In this document: positions 10,777-23,900 of the stretch, one piece after another
Position numbering within the stretch: position 1 is the first letter of the stretch
Layout of the letters: each line of letters opens with the position of its first letter
Notes under the pieces: generated by a model
Told to the model about the DNA's origin: nothing
The model's database searches: none
Seen by the model: the letters and a program-made list of their open reading frames with translations, nothing else
Assembly (NCBI GenBank): GCA_022702705.1
Contig: CM040428.1
Location: 96,234,805 to 96,298,804, forward strand
Length of the DNA: 64,000 bases
Direction of reading: 5' to 3'
From: Papilionanthe hookeriana x Papilionanthe teres
Lineage: Eukaryota; Streptophyta; Magnoliopsida; Asparagales; Orchidaceae
Made by a program: the position numbers and the translations under genes

Positions 10777-10857
10777 AGAGTTCAAAATGCAAAATTCATT
10801 GAACCTGGACGCTTTTTGAAGAGGTGTTTAAGCATTCCTTGGACCTTTGCCTACCTC

Positions 10858-10866
10858 TATAAATAG
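10858..10866 (+). promoter_or_regulatory. LTR TATA box (E1)
   Basis: TATAAATAG inside a context (GAAGAGGT...CTCTATAAATAG) shared with the E4 LTR (59,339). It is the likely Pol II promoter core of the LTR. Confidence 0.75.
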
Positions 10867-11935
10867 AGGCCGAATTCTAGTGCTTTGTGTGTGTCTTTTG
10901 TGCGTCATTTGTGTGTGTTTCTGGAGTTTTAAGTGAGTTTATTTAGAGAGTCTTAGTGAAGCTTAGTGAGTTAGAATTAGAAGTGTGCTGTAATAGAAGG
11001 AAAAGTCAAAGGAACTTTAAGGAGTCTTCTTAGGGAGAAAATTAAGATAAGTATCTTTGTTTATTGTTGTTAACTTTAAATGAAATCCATGCTTTGTTTT
11101 TTTCCCATGCATTCTGAGTAGTTTTCTTAGTCTTTCTCCTTGTTTATGAAAATTATACGAATTGATGAAATTAAATAGAAATACATAAAATATTAAAATA
11201 AATTGTGATAATTTTTACTTAGAACTTAATTCACTTTCAATCTGGCCAATTGATTTGTTAAAATATGTTGAAGTATCAACTAAAGTAAAAATTACATCCA
11301 AAATTCAGGGAAGTTAAAAGCCTTGGAAGGAGGGTGCAAATAAATAGGGAAATATTATTTATCGGACGTAGAATTAAACATTTTAGTGTGACAGACTAAA
11401 ATATTCAATTTGGTCCTATTGTTTGAGAGCTGAAATGTAGATGATAGCCCTCAGGTGAGGGGAACGTGGGAGCTCTGAAGTGGTAGCTAGTATCCTCCCA
11501 GCCTAGCCGCAGATTAAGTAATCAAACATTGGATTAGTCAATGTTCTTTGCACCTGGACCAAAGGGTAAAGAATAGGAATGCTCCTATTTGTCACAATAC
11601 AATTCAAGAATTCTATTTAAATTCATCATTCACTTAATTTTCTAAAAACAAGGAGAATGATACTTTTTCTGAATCATTTAAATCAACCTTATTTCAAGCA
11701 TTAGTTTACATTAGTTGTTGTAGTTACTTTAAATTTCCGTTTACTATATTAGTAAGTAATTCCTTTAAATTTTAACTGATACAAATCTGTTAAAAACTTT
11801 CCTGTGGGATCGATAACCAGGACTCCACTAGAGCCCTGTATTACTTGATACGATACGTATACTTGCGTAGAATCCACATTAAACATTCCATAATAAAATC
11901 TAATATATATATATATTAAAACGGGATCAAGTTTT

Positions 11936-11952
11936 TGGTGCTGTTACTATTA
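11936..11952 (+). other. Decayed tRNA-Asp primer-binding site at satellite edge
   Basis: TGGTGCTGTTAC lies 6 bp after the LTR end. It matches the first 12 bases of the tRNA-Asp complement (TGGCGCCGTTGCCGGGG) except for C-to-T and G-to-A changes; the remaining five bases have diverged. Confidence 0.6.
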
Positions 11953-11959
11953 ATATAAT

Positions 11960-14900
11960 TTGCAAACATATAAAAAGTGGGTCAGGTGGTCACTGAGTCT
12001 AAAATTAACCATTTTAACCAACTTTGAGTAATTTGACCAAGGTATTCCAATTTGACGAAATTTGACCAATTTAGTGTTTAGGTAAACCAAATGGTCCATT
12101 TTGACCAATTTGGTGTCTATGTTGACCCAATGTTTCAATTTAATAATCTTTGACCAAAGTTAACCATTTTGACCAGGGTTTACCAATTGACCAAAGTTGA
12201 CGAGTTTGACCAAATTCGATCATTTTGGGTAATTGAATGTCTATTTTGACAAAATGGTTATTGTGGTAACTTTAATGTCATTTTAACTAAAGTTTGACCA
12301 GTTAGGTCAAGGGTTGACCTGGTGGTCAACATGGAGGTCATTGGGTCCAGAATTGACCATTTTAACCAAGATTGACTTATTTGACGAAAGTTGACCAGTT
12401 TGACTAAATTTGACTAATTTAGTGTTTATGCTGACCAAATGGTTCCTTTTGACCAATCCAGTGTCTAAGTTGACCAAATGGTTCAATTTAACCAAGTTTG
12501 ACCGAAGTTAACCATTTTTAATAGGGTTGACCAATTTGACCAAAGTTGACCGGTTTATCCAAATTTGACCATTTGGGTCTATTAAATGTCTGTATTGACC
12601 AAATAATTATTGTGGTGACTATTATGTCATTTTAAACAAAGTTTGACCAGTTAGGTCATGGATTATCTTGGTGATCAATGTGGTGGCTATTGGGTTTAAA
12701 ATTGACCATTTTGACCAAGCTTGACTATTTTGACAAAAGTTGATCATTTTGGTAAAATTTGTCCAATTTATTGATTAGGTTGACAAAATGGTCCATTTTG
12801 ATCAATTTGGTGTGTGTGTTGAGCAAATGGGTCAATTTGACCAAGTTTGACCAAATAAGACCATTTTGATCAGGGTTGACCAATCTGACCAAAGTTGACC
12901 AGTTTGACCAAATTTAACCAATTGGGTTAATTAGATGTCTGTATTGACCAAAACATTATTGTGGTATTTATTAGGTCATTTTAACCAAAGTTTGACCAGT
13001 TAGGTCAAAGGTTTACCCGATGATCAACGTGGTGATCATGGGGTCCAAAATTGACCATTTTGATCAAGTTTGATTAAATTGGCCAAAGTTAAGCGGTATG
13101 ACTAAACTTGAACAATTTAGTGTTTAGGTTGACCAAATGGGAAATTTTGACTAATTTGGTGTCTGGGTTTACCAAATGATACAATTTGGCCAAATTAACC
13201 ATTTTAGTTGGGTGAGCAATTTGACTATAGTTGACCCGTTTGACATAAGTTGACCAGTTAGATGCCAGTATTGAACCAAAGTTTGACTAGTTAGATCAAG
13301 GGTCGACCTAGAGGCCAATGTGGTTGTCATTGGGTCCAAAATTTACTATTTTGACCAAGTTTGACTAATTTGACTAAAGTTGACAAATTTGAGAAAAATT
13401 GACCAATTTACTATTTAGGTTTACCAAATGGTCCATTTTGACCAATTTGGTGCCTGAGTTGAACATAAGTTTCATTTTATCCAAGTTTGACCAAAGTAAC
13501 AATTTTGACCAATGCTGACCAATTTGACAAAAGTTGACCAATTTGACTAAATTTGACCAATTTGACCAAATTTGACCAATTGGGTCAATTAAATGTCTGT
13601 TTTGACCAAATGGTTATTATGGTAACGATTAGGTCATTTTAACCAAAGTTTGACCAGTTAGATCAAGGGTTGACCTGGTGGTCATTGGGTCCAAAATTAA
13701 CCATTTTGACGAAGTTTGACTAATTTGACAAAAGTTGATTATTTTGACGAAATTTGACCAATCCATCTTTTAGCTAGACCAATTGGTCCATTTTGAGTAC
13801 TTTGGTGTCCAGGTTGACCAAATGGTTTAATTTGACCATGTTTGACCAAACTTGGCCATTTTAACCAGGGTTGACCAATTTGAACAAAGTTGAGCAGCTT
13901 GACCAAATTTCACCAATTGGGTTAATTGGATGTCTGTATTGACCAAATGGTTATTACGGTAAGTATTAGGTCATTTCAACCAAAGTTTGATCAGTTAGGT
14001 CCAGTGTTGATCTAGTTATCAATGTGGTTGTCATTGGGTCCAAAGTTGACAATTTTGACTAAGTTTGACTAATTTGACGAAAGTTGGCCAGTTTAGCCAA
14101 ATTGACCAATTTCATGTTTAAGTTGACCAAATTATCCATTTTGACCAATTTTGTGTCTGGGTTGACCAAATTGTTCAATTTGACTAAGTTTAACCAAAGT
14201 TGACCATATTGATTAGGTTGACCAATTTGACCAAAGTTGACCAATTTGACCTAATTTGTCCAACTGGATCAAGTGAATGTCTGTATTGACCAAATGATTA
14301 TTATGTTAATGTTTAGGTCATTCTAACCAGAGTTTAACCAGTTAGGTCAAGGGTTGACCTAGTGGTCAATGTGGTGGTCATTGGGTCTAAAATTGATAAT
14401 TTTGACCAAGTTTAACTAATTTGACTAAAGTTGCCAATTCGACAAAATTTGACCAATTTAGTGTTTAGGTTGACCAAATGGATTATTTTGACCAATTTGG
14501 TGTTTAGGTTGAATAAATGGTTCAATTTGACCAAGTTTTACCAAAGTTAACCATTTTCACTATGTTCGACCAATTTGAGAAAAGTTGACTAGTTTGACCA
14601 AATTTGACCAATTTGGTCAATTGGATGTCTGTATTGACCAAAGGGTTATTGTTTTAACTATTAGGTCATTTTGACAAAAGTTTAACTAGTTAGATCATGG
14701 GTTGACTTGATTTTCAATGTGGTAGTCACTATTTCCAAAATCGACTATTTTAACCAAATTTAACTAATTTGGCCAAAGTTGACCAGTTTGACCAAATTTG
14801 ACCAATGTAGCATTTAGACTCAAAAAGTGGTGAATTTTGACCGATTTGGTATCTGGGTTGACCAAACAGTTCAATTTGACTAACCTGACCATTTTTGTAC

Positions 14901-17900
14901 ATTTTGACCAGGGCTGACGAATCTGACCAAAGTTGACTAATTTGACCAATTTTAACCAATTGGGTCAATCAGATGTCTGTATTAACCAAATGATTAGATG
15001 TCTGTGTTAGGTCATTTTAACCAAAATTTGACTAGATTGGTCGAGGTTTGACCATGTGGACAATGTGGTGGTCATTGGGTCCAAAATTGGACATTTTGAC
15101 CAAGTTTGACTAATTTGACCAAAGTTAACCAATTCAACCAAATTTGACAAATTTAGTGTTTAGGTTGACCAAATGGTCTATTTTGACCAATTTGGTATCT
15201 AGGTTGACCAAATCGTTAAATTTGACCAAGTTTAACGATATTTGACTCTATTGATAAGGGTTGACCAATTTGACCAAAGTTGACCAATCTGATCAAATTT
15301 GACCAACTGGGTCAAGTGAATGTATGTATTGACCAAATGGTTATTGTGTTAACAATTAGGTCATTTTAACCAAAGTTTGACCAGTTAGGTCGAGGGTTGA
15401 CCTGGTGGTCAACATAGTGGTCATTGTGTCTAAAATTGACCATTTTGACCATTTTTAAGTTGAATAAATAATTCATTTTGACCAATTTGGTGTCTGGGTT
15501 GACCAAATTGTTCAATTAACCATGTTTAAACAAATTTTACCATTTTGACCATGATAGACCAATTTGACCAAAGTTTACTAGTTTAACTAAATTTGACCAA
15601 TTGGGACAATTGAATGTTTGTATTGAACAAATGGTTATTATTGTAACTACTAGGTCATTTTAACAAAAGTTTGACCAGTTAGATCAAGAGTTGACCTGGT
15701 GGTCAATGTGGTGGTCATATGGTCCAAAATTGACCATTTTAACCAAGTTAGACTATCTGACCAATGTTGACAAACTTGGCAAAATTTGACCAAACAAGTG
15801 TTTATGTGGACCAAATGGTCCATTTGACTGATCTGGTGTTTGTGTTGACCAAATGGTTCTATTTAACCATATTTGACCAAAGCATAATATTTTGACCAGG
15901 GTTGACCAATTTTACTAAAGTTGACTAGCTTGACCAAATTTGGCCAAAGTGACCAATTATATATCTATGTTGACCAAGCGAATTTTGTGGTAACTATTAG
16001 GTAATTTTAACCAAAGTTTCACCAGCTAGGTCAGGGTTGACCTTGTGGTCAATGTGGTGGTCACTTGGTCTAAAATTAACCATTTTGACCAACTTTGAGT
16101 AATTTAATCAAAGTTGCCCAATTTCAATAAATGATCCATTTTGACCAATTTAGTGTTTAGGTTGACCCAATGGTTTAATTTGACCATGTTTGACCAAAGT
16201 TAACCATTTTGACCAGGGTTAACAAATTTGACTAAAGTTGACGAGTTTGACCAAATTCGACCATTTTGGTTAATTGAATGTTTATTTTCACAAAATGGTT
16301 ATTTTAGTAACTATTATGTCATTTTAACCAAAGTTTGACCAGTTAGGTCAAGGGTTGACCTGGTGGTTAATGTGGTGGTCATTGGGTCCAGAATTGACTA
16401 TTTTGACCAAGATTGACTTATTTGATGAAAGTTGACTAGTTTGACTAAATTTGACAAATTTAGTGTTTAGGCTGACCAAATAGTCCATTTTGACCAATCT
16501 GGTGTCTGGCTTGACTAAATGGTTCAATTTGACCAAGTTTAACCAAAGTTAACCATTTTGAATAGGGTTGACCAATTTGACCAAAGTTGACCAGTTTATC
16601 CAAATTTGACCATTTGGGTCAATTAAATGTCTATATTGACCAAATAGTTATTGTCGTAACTATTAGGTCATTTTAACCAAAGTTTGACCAGTTAGGTCAT
16701 GGGTTGACCTGGGGATCTATGTGGTGGTTATTGGGTCCAAAATTGACCATTTTGACCAAGTTTGACTATTTTGACAAAAGTTGATCATTTTGACCAAATT
16801 TGTCCAATTTAGTGATTAGGTTGACAAAATGGTCCATTTTGATCAATTTGGTGTCTTGGTTGAGCAAATGGTTCCATTTGACCAAGTTTGACCAAACATG
16901 ACCATTTTGACCAGGGTTGACCAATATGACGAAAGTTGACTAGTTTGACTAAATTTCACCAATTGGGTTAATTGGATGTTCGTATTGACCAAAATATTAT
17001 TGTGGTAATTATTAGGTCATTTTAACCAAATTTTGACCAGTTAGGTCAAGGGTTGACCACATGATCAACGTGGTAGTCATTGGGTCCAAAATTGACCATT
17101 TTGACAAAGTTTGACTTATTTGACCAAAGTTAAGTTGTATGACTAAATTTGACCAATTTAGTGTTTAGGTTGACCAAATTGGCCATTTTGACCAATTTGG
17201 TGTCTGGGTTGACTAAATGATACAATTTGGCTAAATTAACCATTTTACTTGGTTAACCAATTTGACTATAGTTGACCGGTTTGACATAAGTTGACCAGTT
17301 AGATACATGTATTGAACCAAAGTTTGACCAGTTAGATCAAGGGTCGACCTGGCAGTCAATGTGATTGTCATTGGATCCAAAATTAACCATTTTGACCAAG
17401 TTTGACTAATTTGACCAATGTTGACCAATATTGACCAATTTACTGTTTAGGTTTACCAAATGGTTCATTTTGATCAATTCGGTACCTGTGTTGAACATAT
17501 GCTTCAATTTAACCAAGTTTGACCAAAGTAACCATTTTAACGATGGTGCGACCAATTTGACCAAATTTGACCAATTGGGTCAATTGAATGTCTGTTTTGA
17601 CCAAATGGTTATTATGGTAATGATTAGGTCATTTTAACCGAAGTTTAACCAGTTAGATCAAGGGTTGACCTGGTGGTCATTGGGTCCAAAATTGACAATT
17701 TTGATCAAGTTTTACAAATTTGACAAAAGTTGTTTTTTTTACCAAATTTGACCAATCTAGTGTTTATCTTGACCAAGAGATCCATTTTGAGGAATTTGGT
17801 GTTCGGGTTGACCAAATGGTTCAATTTGACCAAGTTTGACCAAACTTATCCATTTTAACAAGGGTTGACCAATTTGAACAAAGTTGACCAGTTTGTCCAA

Positions 17901-20900
17901 ACTTCACCAATCGGATTAATTGGATGTCTGTGTTGACCAAATGGTTATTATGGTAAGTATTAGGTCATTTTAACCAATGTTTGACCAGTTAGGTCCAAGT
18001 TGACCTAGTGATCAATGTGGTGGTCATTGGGTCCAAAATTGACAATTTTGACCAAGTTTAACTAATTTAACCAAAGTTGACCAATTTAACCAAATTGACC
18101 AATTTAGTTTTAAGTTGACCAAATTGTCATTTTTGACCAATTTCATGTCTGGGTTGACCAAATTGTTCAATTTGAACAAGTTTAGCCAAAGTTGACCATA
18201 TTGATCAGGGTTGACCAATCTGACCAAAGTTGACTAATTTGACCTATTTTGACCATCCGGTTCAAGTGAATGTTTGTATTTATCAAATTGTTATTGTGTT
18301 AAAGATTAGGTAATTTGAACCAAAGTTTAACCTATTAGGTCAAGGGTTGACCTACTGGTCAATGTGGTGGTCATTGGGTCAAAAATTGACCATTTTGACC
18401 AAGTTTAACTAATTTGACCAAAGTTGACCAGTTCAAAAAAATTTGACCAATGTAGTGTTTAGGTTGACCAAATGGTTCATTTTGACCTATTTGGTATCTA
18501 GGTTGACCCAATGGTTCAATTTGACCAAGTTTTACCAAAGTTAACCATTTTGACCAGGTTTGACTAATTTGACAAAACTTGATTAATTTGACCAAATTTG
18601 ACCAATTTGGCCGATTAGATGTATGTATTAACCAAATGGTTATTGTTGTAACTATTTGGTCATTTTAACCAAAGTTTGATCAGTTAGGTCAAGGGTTGAC
18701 CTGATTGTCAATGTGGTGGTCATTATTTCCAAAATGGACCATTTTGACTAAATTTAACTAATTTTGCCAAAGTTGACCAATTTGACCAAATTTGTCCAAT
18801 GTAGGGTTTAGATTGAAAAAGTGGTGCATTTTGACCAATTTGGTGTCTGGGTTGACCAAATGGTTCAATTTGACTAACTTGACCAATGTTGTACATTTTT
18901 ACGAGGGCTGATGAATTTGATCAAAGTTGACCAGTTTGACCGAATTTGATCATTTGGGTAAATAAGATGTCTGTATTGACCAAATGGTTATTGGTTGTAA
19001 CTATTAGGTCATTTTAACCAAAATTTGACCAGATGGGTCAAGGGTTAACCTGGTGGACAATGCGGTGGTCATTGGGTCCAAAATTGGCCATTTTAACAAA
19101 GTTTGACTAATTTGACCAAAGTTGACCAATTCAACCAAATTTGATCAATTTAGTGTTTAGGTTGACCAAATGGTCCAATTTGACATATTTGGTGTCTAGG
19201 TTGACCAAATTATTATATTTGACCAAGTTTAACGATATTTAACCATATTGATCAGGGTTAACCAATTTGACCAAAGTTGACCGGTTTGACCAAATTTGAC
19301 CGACTGGGCAAGTGAATTTCTGTATTGACCAAATGGTTATTGTGTTGACGATTAGGTCATTTTAACCAATGTTTGACAAGTTAGGTCAGGGGTTGACCTG
19401 GTGGTGAACGTGGTGGTCATTGGGTCCAAAATTAAGGATTTTTAGCAGGTTTTAAGTTGAATAAATAATTCGTTTTGACCAATTTGGTGTCTAGGTTGAC
19501 CAAATTGTTCAATTTGACCATGTTTGACCAAAGTTGACAAATCTAACCAGATTTGGTGCTTAAGTTGAGCATATGGTTCAATTTAACCAAGTTTGACTAA
19601 AGTAACCATTTTGACCATGGCTGACCAATTTGACTATGGCTGACCAATTTGACCAAAGTTGACCAATTTCACCAAATTTGACCAATTGGGTCAATTAAAT
19701 GTCTATTTTGACCAAATAGTTATTATGGTTACGATTAAATCATTTTAACTAAAGTTTAACCAGATAGATCAAGGGTTTACCTGGTGGTCATTGGGTTCAA
19801 AATTGACCATTTTGACTAAGTTTGACTAATATTACAAAAACTGATTATTTTAACCAAATTTGACCAATCTAGTGTTTAGCTTGACCAAATGGTCCATTTT
19901 GAGTAATTTGGTGTCCGGGTTGACCAAATGGTTCAATTTGACCAAGTTTAACCAATCTTGACCATTTTAAGCAGGGTTGACCAATTTGAACAAAATTGAC
20001 CAGTTCTACCAAATTTCACCGATTGAGTTAATTGGATGTCTGCATTGACCAAATGGTTATTATGGTAAGTATTAGGTGATTTTAACCAAAGTTTGACCAG
20101 TTAGGTCCAGAGCCGACTTAGTGATCAATGTGGTGGTCATTGAGTCCAAAATTGAAAATTTTGACCAAGTTTGACTAATTTGACCAAAGTTGACAAGTTT
20201 AACCAAATTGACCAATTTAGTGTTTAAGTTGACCAAATTGTCCATTTTAACCAATTTGGTGTGTGGGTTGACCAAATTGTTCATTTCGACCAAGTTTAAC
20301 CAAAGTTGACTATATTGATCAGGGTTGACCAATTTGACCAAAGTTGACCAATCTAACTTAATTTGACCAACTAGGTCAAGTGATTGTCTGTATTGACCAA
20401 ATGGTTATTGTGTTAACGATTAGGGCATTTTAACCAAAGTTTCACCAATTAGGTCAAGGGTTGACCTAGTGGTCAATGTGGTAGTCATTGGGTCAAAAAT
20501 TGACAATTTTAACCATGTTTAACTAATTTGACCAAAGTTAACCAGTTCGACAAAATTTGACCAATTTAGTGTTTAGGTTGACCAAATGGATCATTTTGAC
20601 CAATTTGGTGTCTAGGTTGACCAAATAGTTCGATTTGACCAAGTTTTGCCAAAGTTAACCATTTTCACCGGGTTCGACCAATTTGAGAAAAGTTGATTAG
20701 TTTGACCAAATTTGACCAATTTGGTCAATTGGATGTCTGTATTGACCAAATGGTTATTGTTGTGACTATTATGTAATTTTAAAAAAAGTTTGACCAGTAA
20801 GATTATGGGTTGACCTGATTGTCAATGTGGTGGTCATTGTTTCCAAAATTAACTATTTTGACCAAATTTAACTAATTTGGCCAAAGTTGACCAGTTTGAC

Positions 20901-23900
20901 CAAATTTGCCCAATGTAGCATTTAGATTCAAAAAGTGGTACATTTTGACCGATTTGGTATTTGGGTTGACCAAACGGTTCAATTTGACTAACTTGACCAA
21001 TTTGTACATTTTGACCAGGGCTGACGAATCTGACCAAAGTTAACCAATTTGACCAATTGGGTCAATCAGATGTCTGTATTGACCAAATGATCAGATGTCT
21101 GTATTAGGTCATTTTGACTAATTTGGTGTCTAGGTTGACCAAATGGTTCAATTTGACCAAGTTTTACCAAAGTTAACCATTTTGACTAGGTTCGACCAAT
21201 TTGACAAAAATTGACTAGTTTGACTAAATTTGACCAATTTGGTCAATTGGAGGTTTTTATTGACCAAATATTTATTTTCGTAACTATTAGGTCGTTTTAA
21301 CCAAAGTTTAACCAGTTAGGTCAATGGTTAACCTGATTGTCAATGTGGTGGTCATTGTTTCCAAAATTGACAATTTTGACCAAATTTAACTAATTTGGCA
21401 AAAGTTGACCAGTTTGATCAAATTTGACCAATGTAGTGTTTAGATTGAAATGATGGTGCTTTTTGACCGATTTGGTCTCTGGGTTAACCAAATGATTTAA
21501 TATGACTAACTTGACCAATATTGTACATTTTGACCAAGGTTGATGAATTTGATCAAAGTTGACCAGTTTGACCAAATTTGACCAATTAGATCAATTGGAT
21601 GTCTGTATTGACCAAATGATTATTGGTTGTATCTATTAGGTCATTTTAACCAAAATTGGACCAAATGGGTCAAGGGCTGACCTGGTGGACAATGAGGAGG
21701 TCATTCGGTCCAAGATTGGCCATTTTGTCCAAGTTTGACTAATTTGAAGAAAGTTGACCAATTCGACCAAAATTGACCAATTTAGTGTTTTGGTTGACCA
21801 AATGGTCCATTTTGACAATTTGGTGTCTGGTTGACCAAATGATTCAATTTGACCTAGTTTGACCAAAGTTAATCATTTTGACCAGGATTGATGAAATTGA
21901 ATAAATTTGATTAGTTTGATCAAATTTAACCAAAGTTGATCGTCAGATGTCTGTATTGACCAAATTATTATTGTGGTATCTATTAGGTCATTTTAACTAA
22001 AATTTGACAAGTTAGGTCAAGGGTTGACCTGGTGGTCATTGCGGTGGATAGTGGGTCCAACATTAACCATTTTGACCAAGTTTGACTAATTTGATAAAAG
22101 TTGACCAGTTTGACTAAATTTGACCAATTTTGTGTTTAGGTTGAAAAAATGGTTCATTTTGACCAATTTGATGTCTTGGTTGACCAAATGATTCATTTTG
22201 ATGAAGTTTGACCAAAGTTTACAATTTTGACTTGAGTTGACCAATTTGACAAAAATTGACCAATCTGACTAAATTTGACCAAAGTTGACCAGTTGAATGT
22301 CTGTATTGACCAAATGGTTATTGTGGTAAATATTAGGTCATTTTATCCAAAGTTTGGCTAGTTAGGTCAAGGGTTGACCTGGTGGTGATTGCGTCTAAAT
22401 TTGACAATTTTGAATATGTTTGATTAATTTGAATAAAGTTTAACAGTTTGACCAAATTCGAACAATTTGGTGTTTAGGTTGACGAAACTGTCCATTTTGA
22501 ACAATTTTGAGTCTGGATTCACCAAATGGTTCAATTTGACCAAATTTTACCAAAGTTAACCATTTTGACCAGGGTTGACCAATTTGTCTATAGTTGACCA
22601 GTTTGATTAAATTTGACCAATTTGGTTAATTGGATGTCTGTGTTGACCAAATCATTATTGTGGTAACTATTAGGTCATTTTAACCAAAGTTTGACCAGTT
22701 AGGTCAAGGGTTGAACTTGTGGTCAACGTGGTGGTCATTGGGTCCAGAATTGACCGTTTTGGCTAAGTTTGACTAATTAGACCAACATTGACCAGTTCGA
22801 CAAAATTTGACAAATTTAGTGTTGTGGTTAACCAACTAGCCCATTTTGACCAATCTGGTGTCCAGGTTGACCAAATGGTTCAACTTGACCAAGTTTGACC
22901 AAAGTTAACCATTTTGACCAGGGTTGACCAATTTGATAAAAGATAACTAGTTTGACCAAATTTGACTAATTTGGTCAATTGGATGTTTGTTTTGACCAAA
23001 TGGTTATTGCCGTAACTATTAGTTCATTTTAACCAAAGTTTGACCAGTTAGGTTAAGGGTTAACTGGTGGTCAATGTGGTGGTCATTGGGTCCAAACTTG
23101 AGTATTTTGACCAAGTTTGCTAATTTGACCAATGTTAACCAGTTTGATCAAATTTGACTAATTTAGTGTTTAGGTTGACCAAAGGGTTTTGACCAATTTG
23201 GTGTCTAGGTTGACCAAATAGTTCAATTTGACTATGTTTGACAGAACATGACAGTTTTGACGAGGGTTGACCAATTGACCAAATGGCCAAAGTTGACCAG
23301 TTTGGCAAACTTCGACCAATTGGGTCAATTGGAAGTCTGTATTGAACAAATGATTATTGTGGTAACTATTAGGTCATTTTAACATAAGTTTGACAAGTTT
23401 GGTCAAGGGTCGACCTGATGGACAATGTGATGGTCATTGGGTCCAAAATTGACCATTTTGATCAAGTTTTATGTTTAATAAATAGTTCATTTTTCACCAA
23501 TTTAGTATTTCGATTGAATAATTAGTTTAAGTTGACCAAATTGACCAAAGTTGACCATTCTGACCAAGGTAGACCTGTTGACCAAAGTTAATCAGATTGA
23601 CTAAATTTGCCCAGTTGGGACAATTGAATGTCTGTATTGACAAAATGGTTATTGTTGTAACTATTAGATCATCTTAACAAAATTTTGACCAGTTGGGTTA
23701 AGGGTTGTCCTAATGGTTAATGTGGTGCTCATATGGTCCAAAATTGACCATTTTGACCAAGTTTGACTATTTAACCAAAGTTAACCGATTTGACAAAATT
23801 TGACCAAAATTGTGTTTTGGTGGACCAAATGGTCCATTTTACTGATTTGGCATTTGGGCTGACCAAATGTTTCAATTTGACCAATGTTGACCAAAACTAA

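Larger units (their letters stand above)
10426..11929 (+). mobile_element. E1 LTR (3' LTR; followed by a PBS)
   Basis: A 1,504-bp LTR from TGATCAGCG to ..GGGATCA. U3 carries the GC-rich cassette (10,601-10,776) and a TATA box (10,858). The end region has GGGATCGATAACCAGGACTCC and ATACGTATACTTGCGTA, shared with the LTRs of E4 (60,415-60,483) and, more diverged, E2 and E3. It follows an E1 polypurine tract, so it is E1's 3' LTR. It is also followed by a tRNA-Asp PBS relic, so it doubles as the 5' LTR of a second element whose interior is now satellite, or this is an LTR-sharing tandem. Confidence 0.85.

Noticed and set aside
11950..21866. Many 60-90-aa frames in the satellite, mostly on the - strand (for example 20,072-20,341)
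   Set aside because: They arise because the repeat words lack stops in one frame. They read as repeated M-V-K-L-V-N-F-G-Q-style residues, have no conserved start and track the monomer, not a gene.
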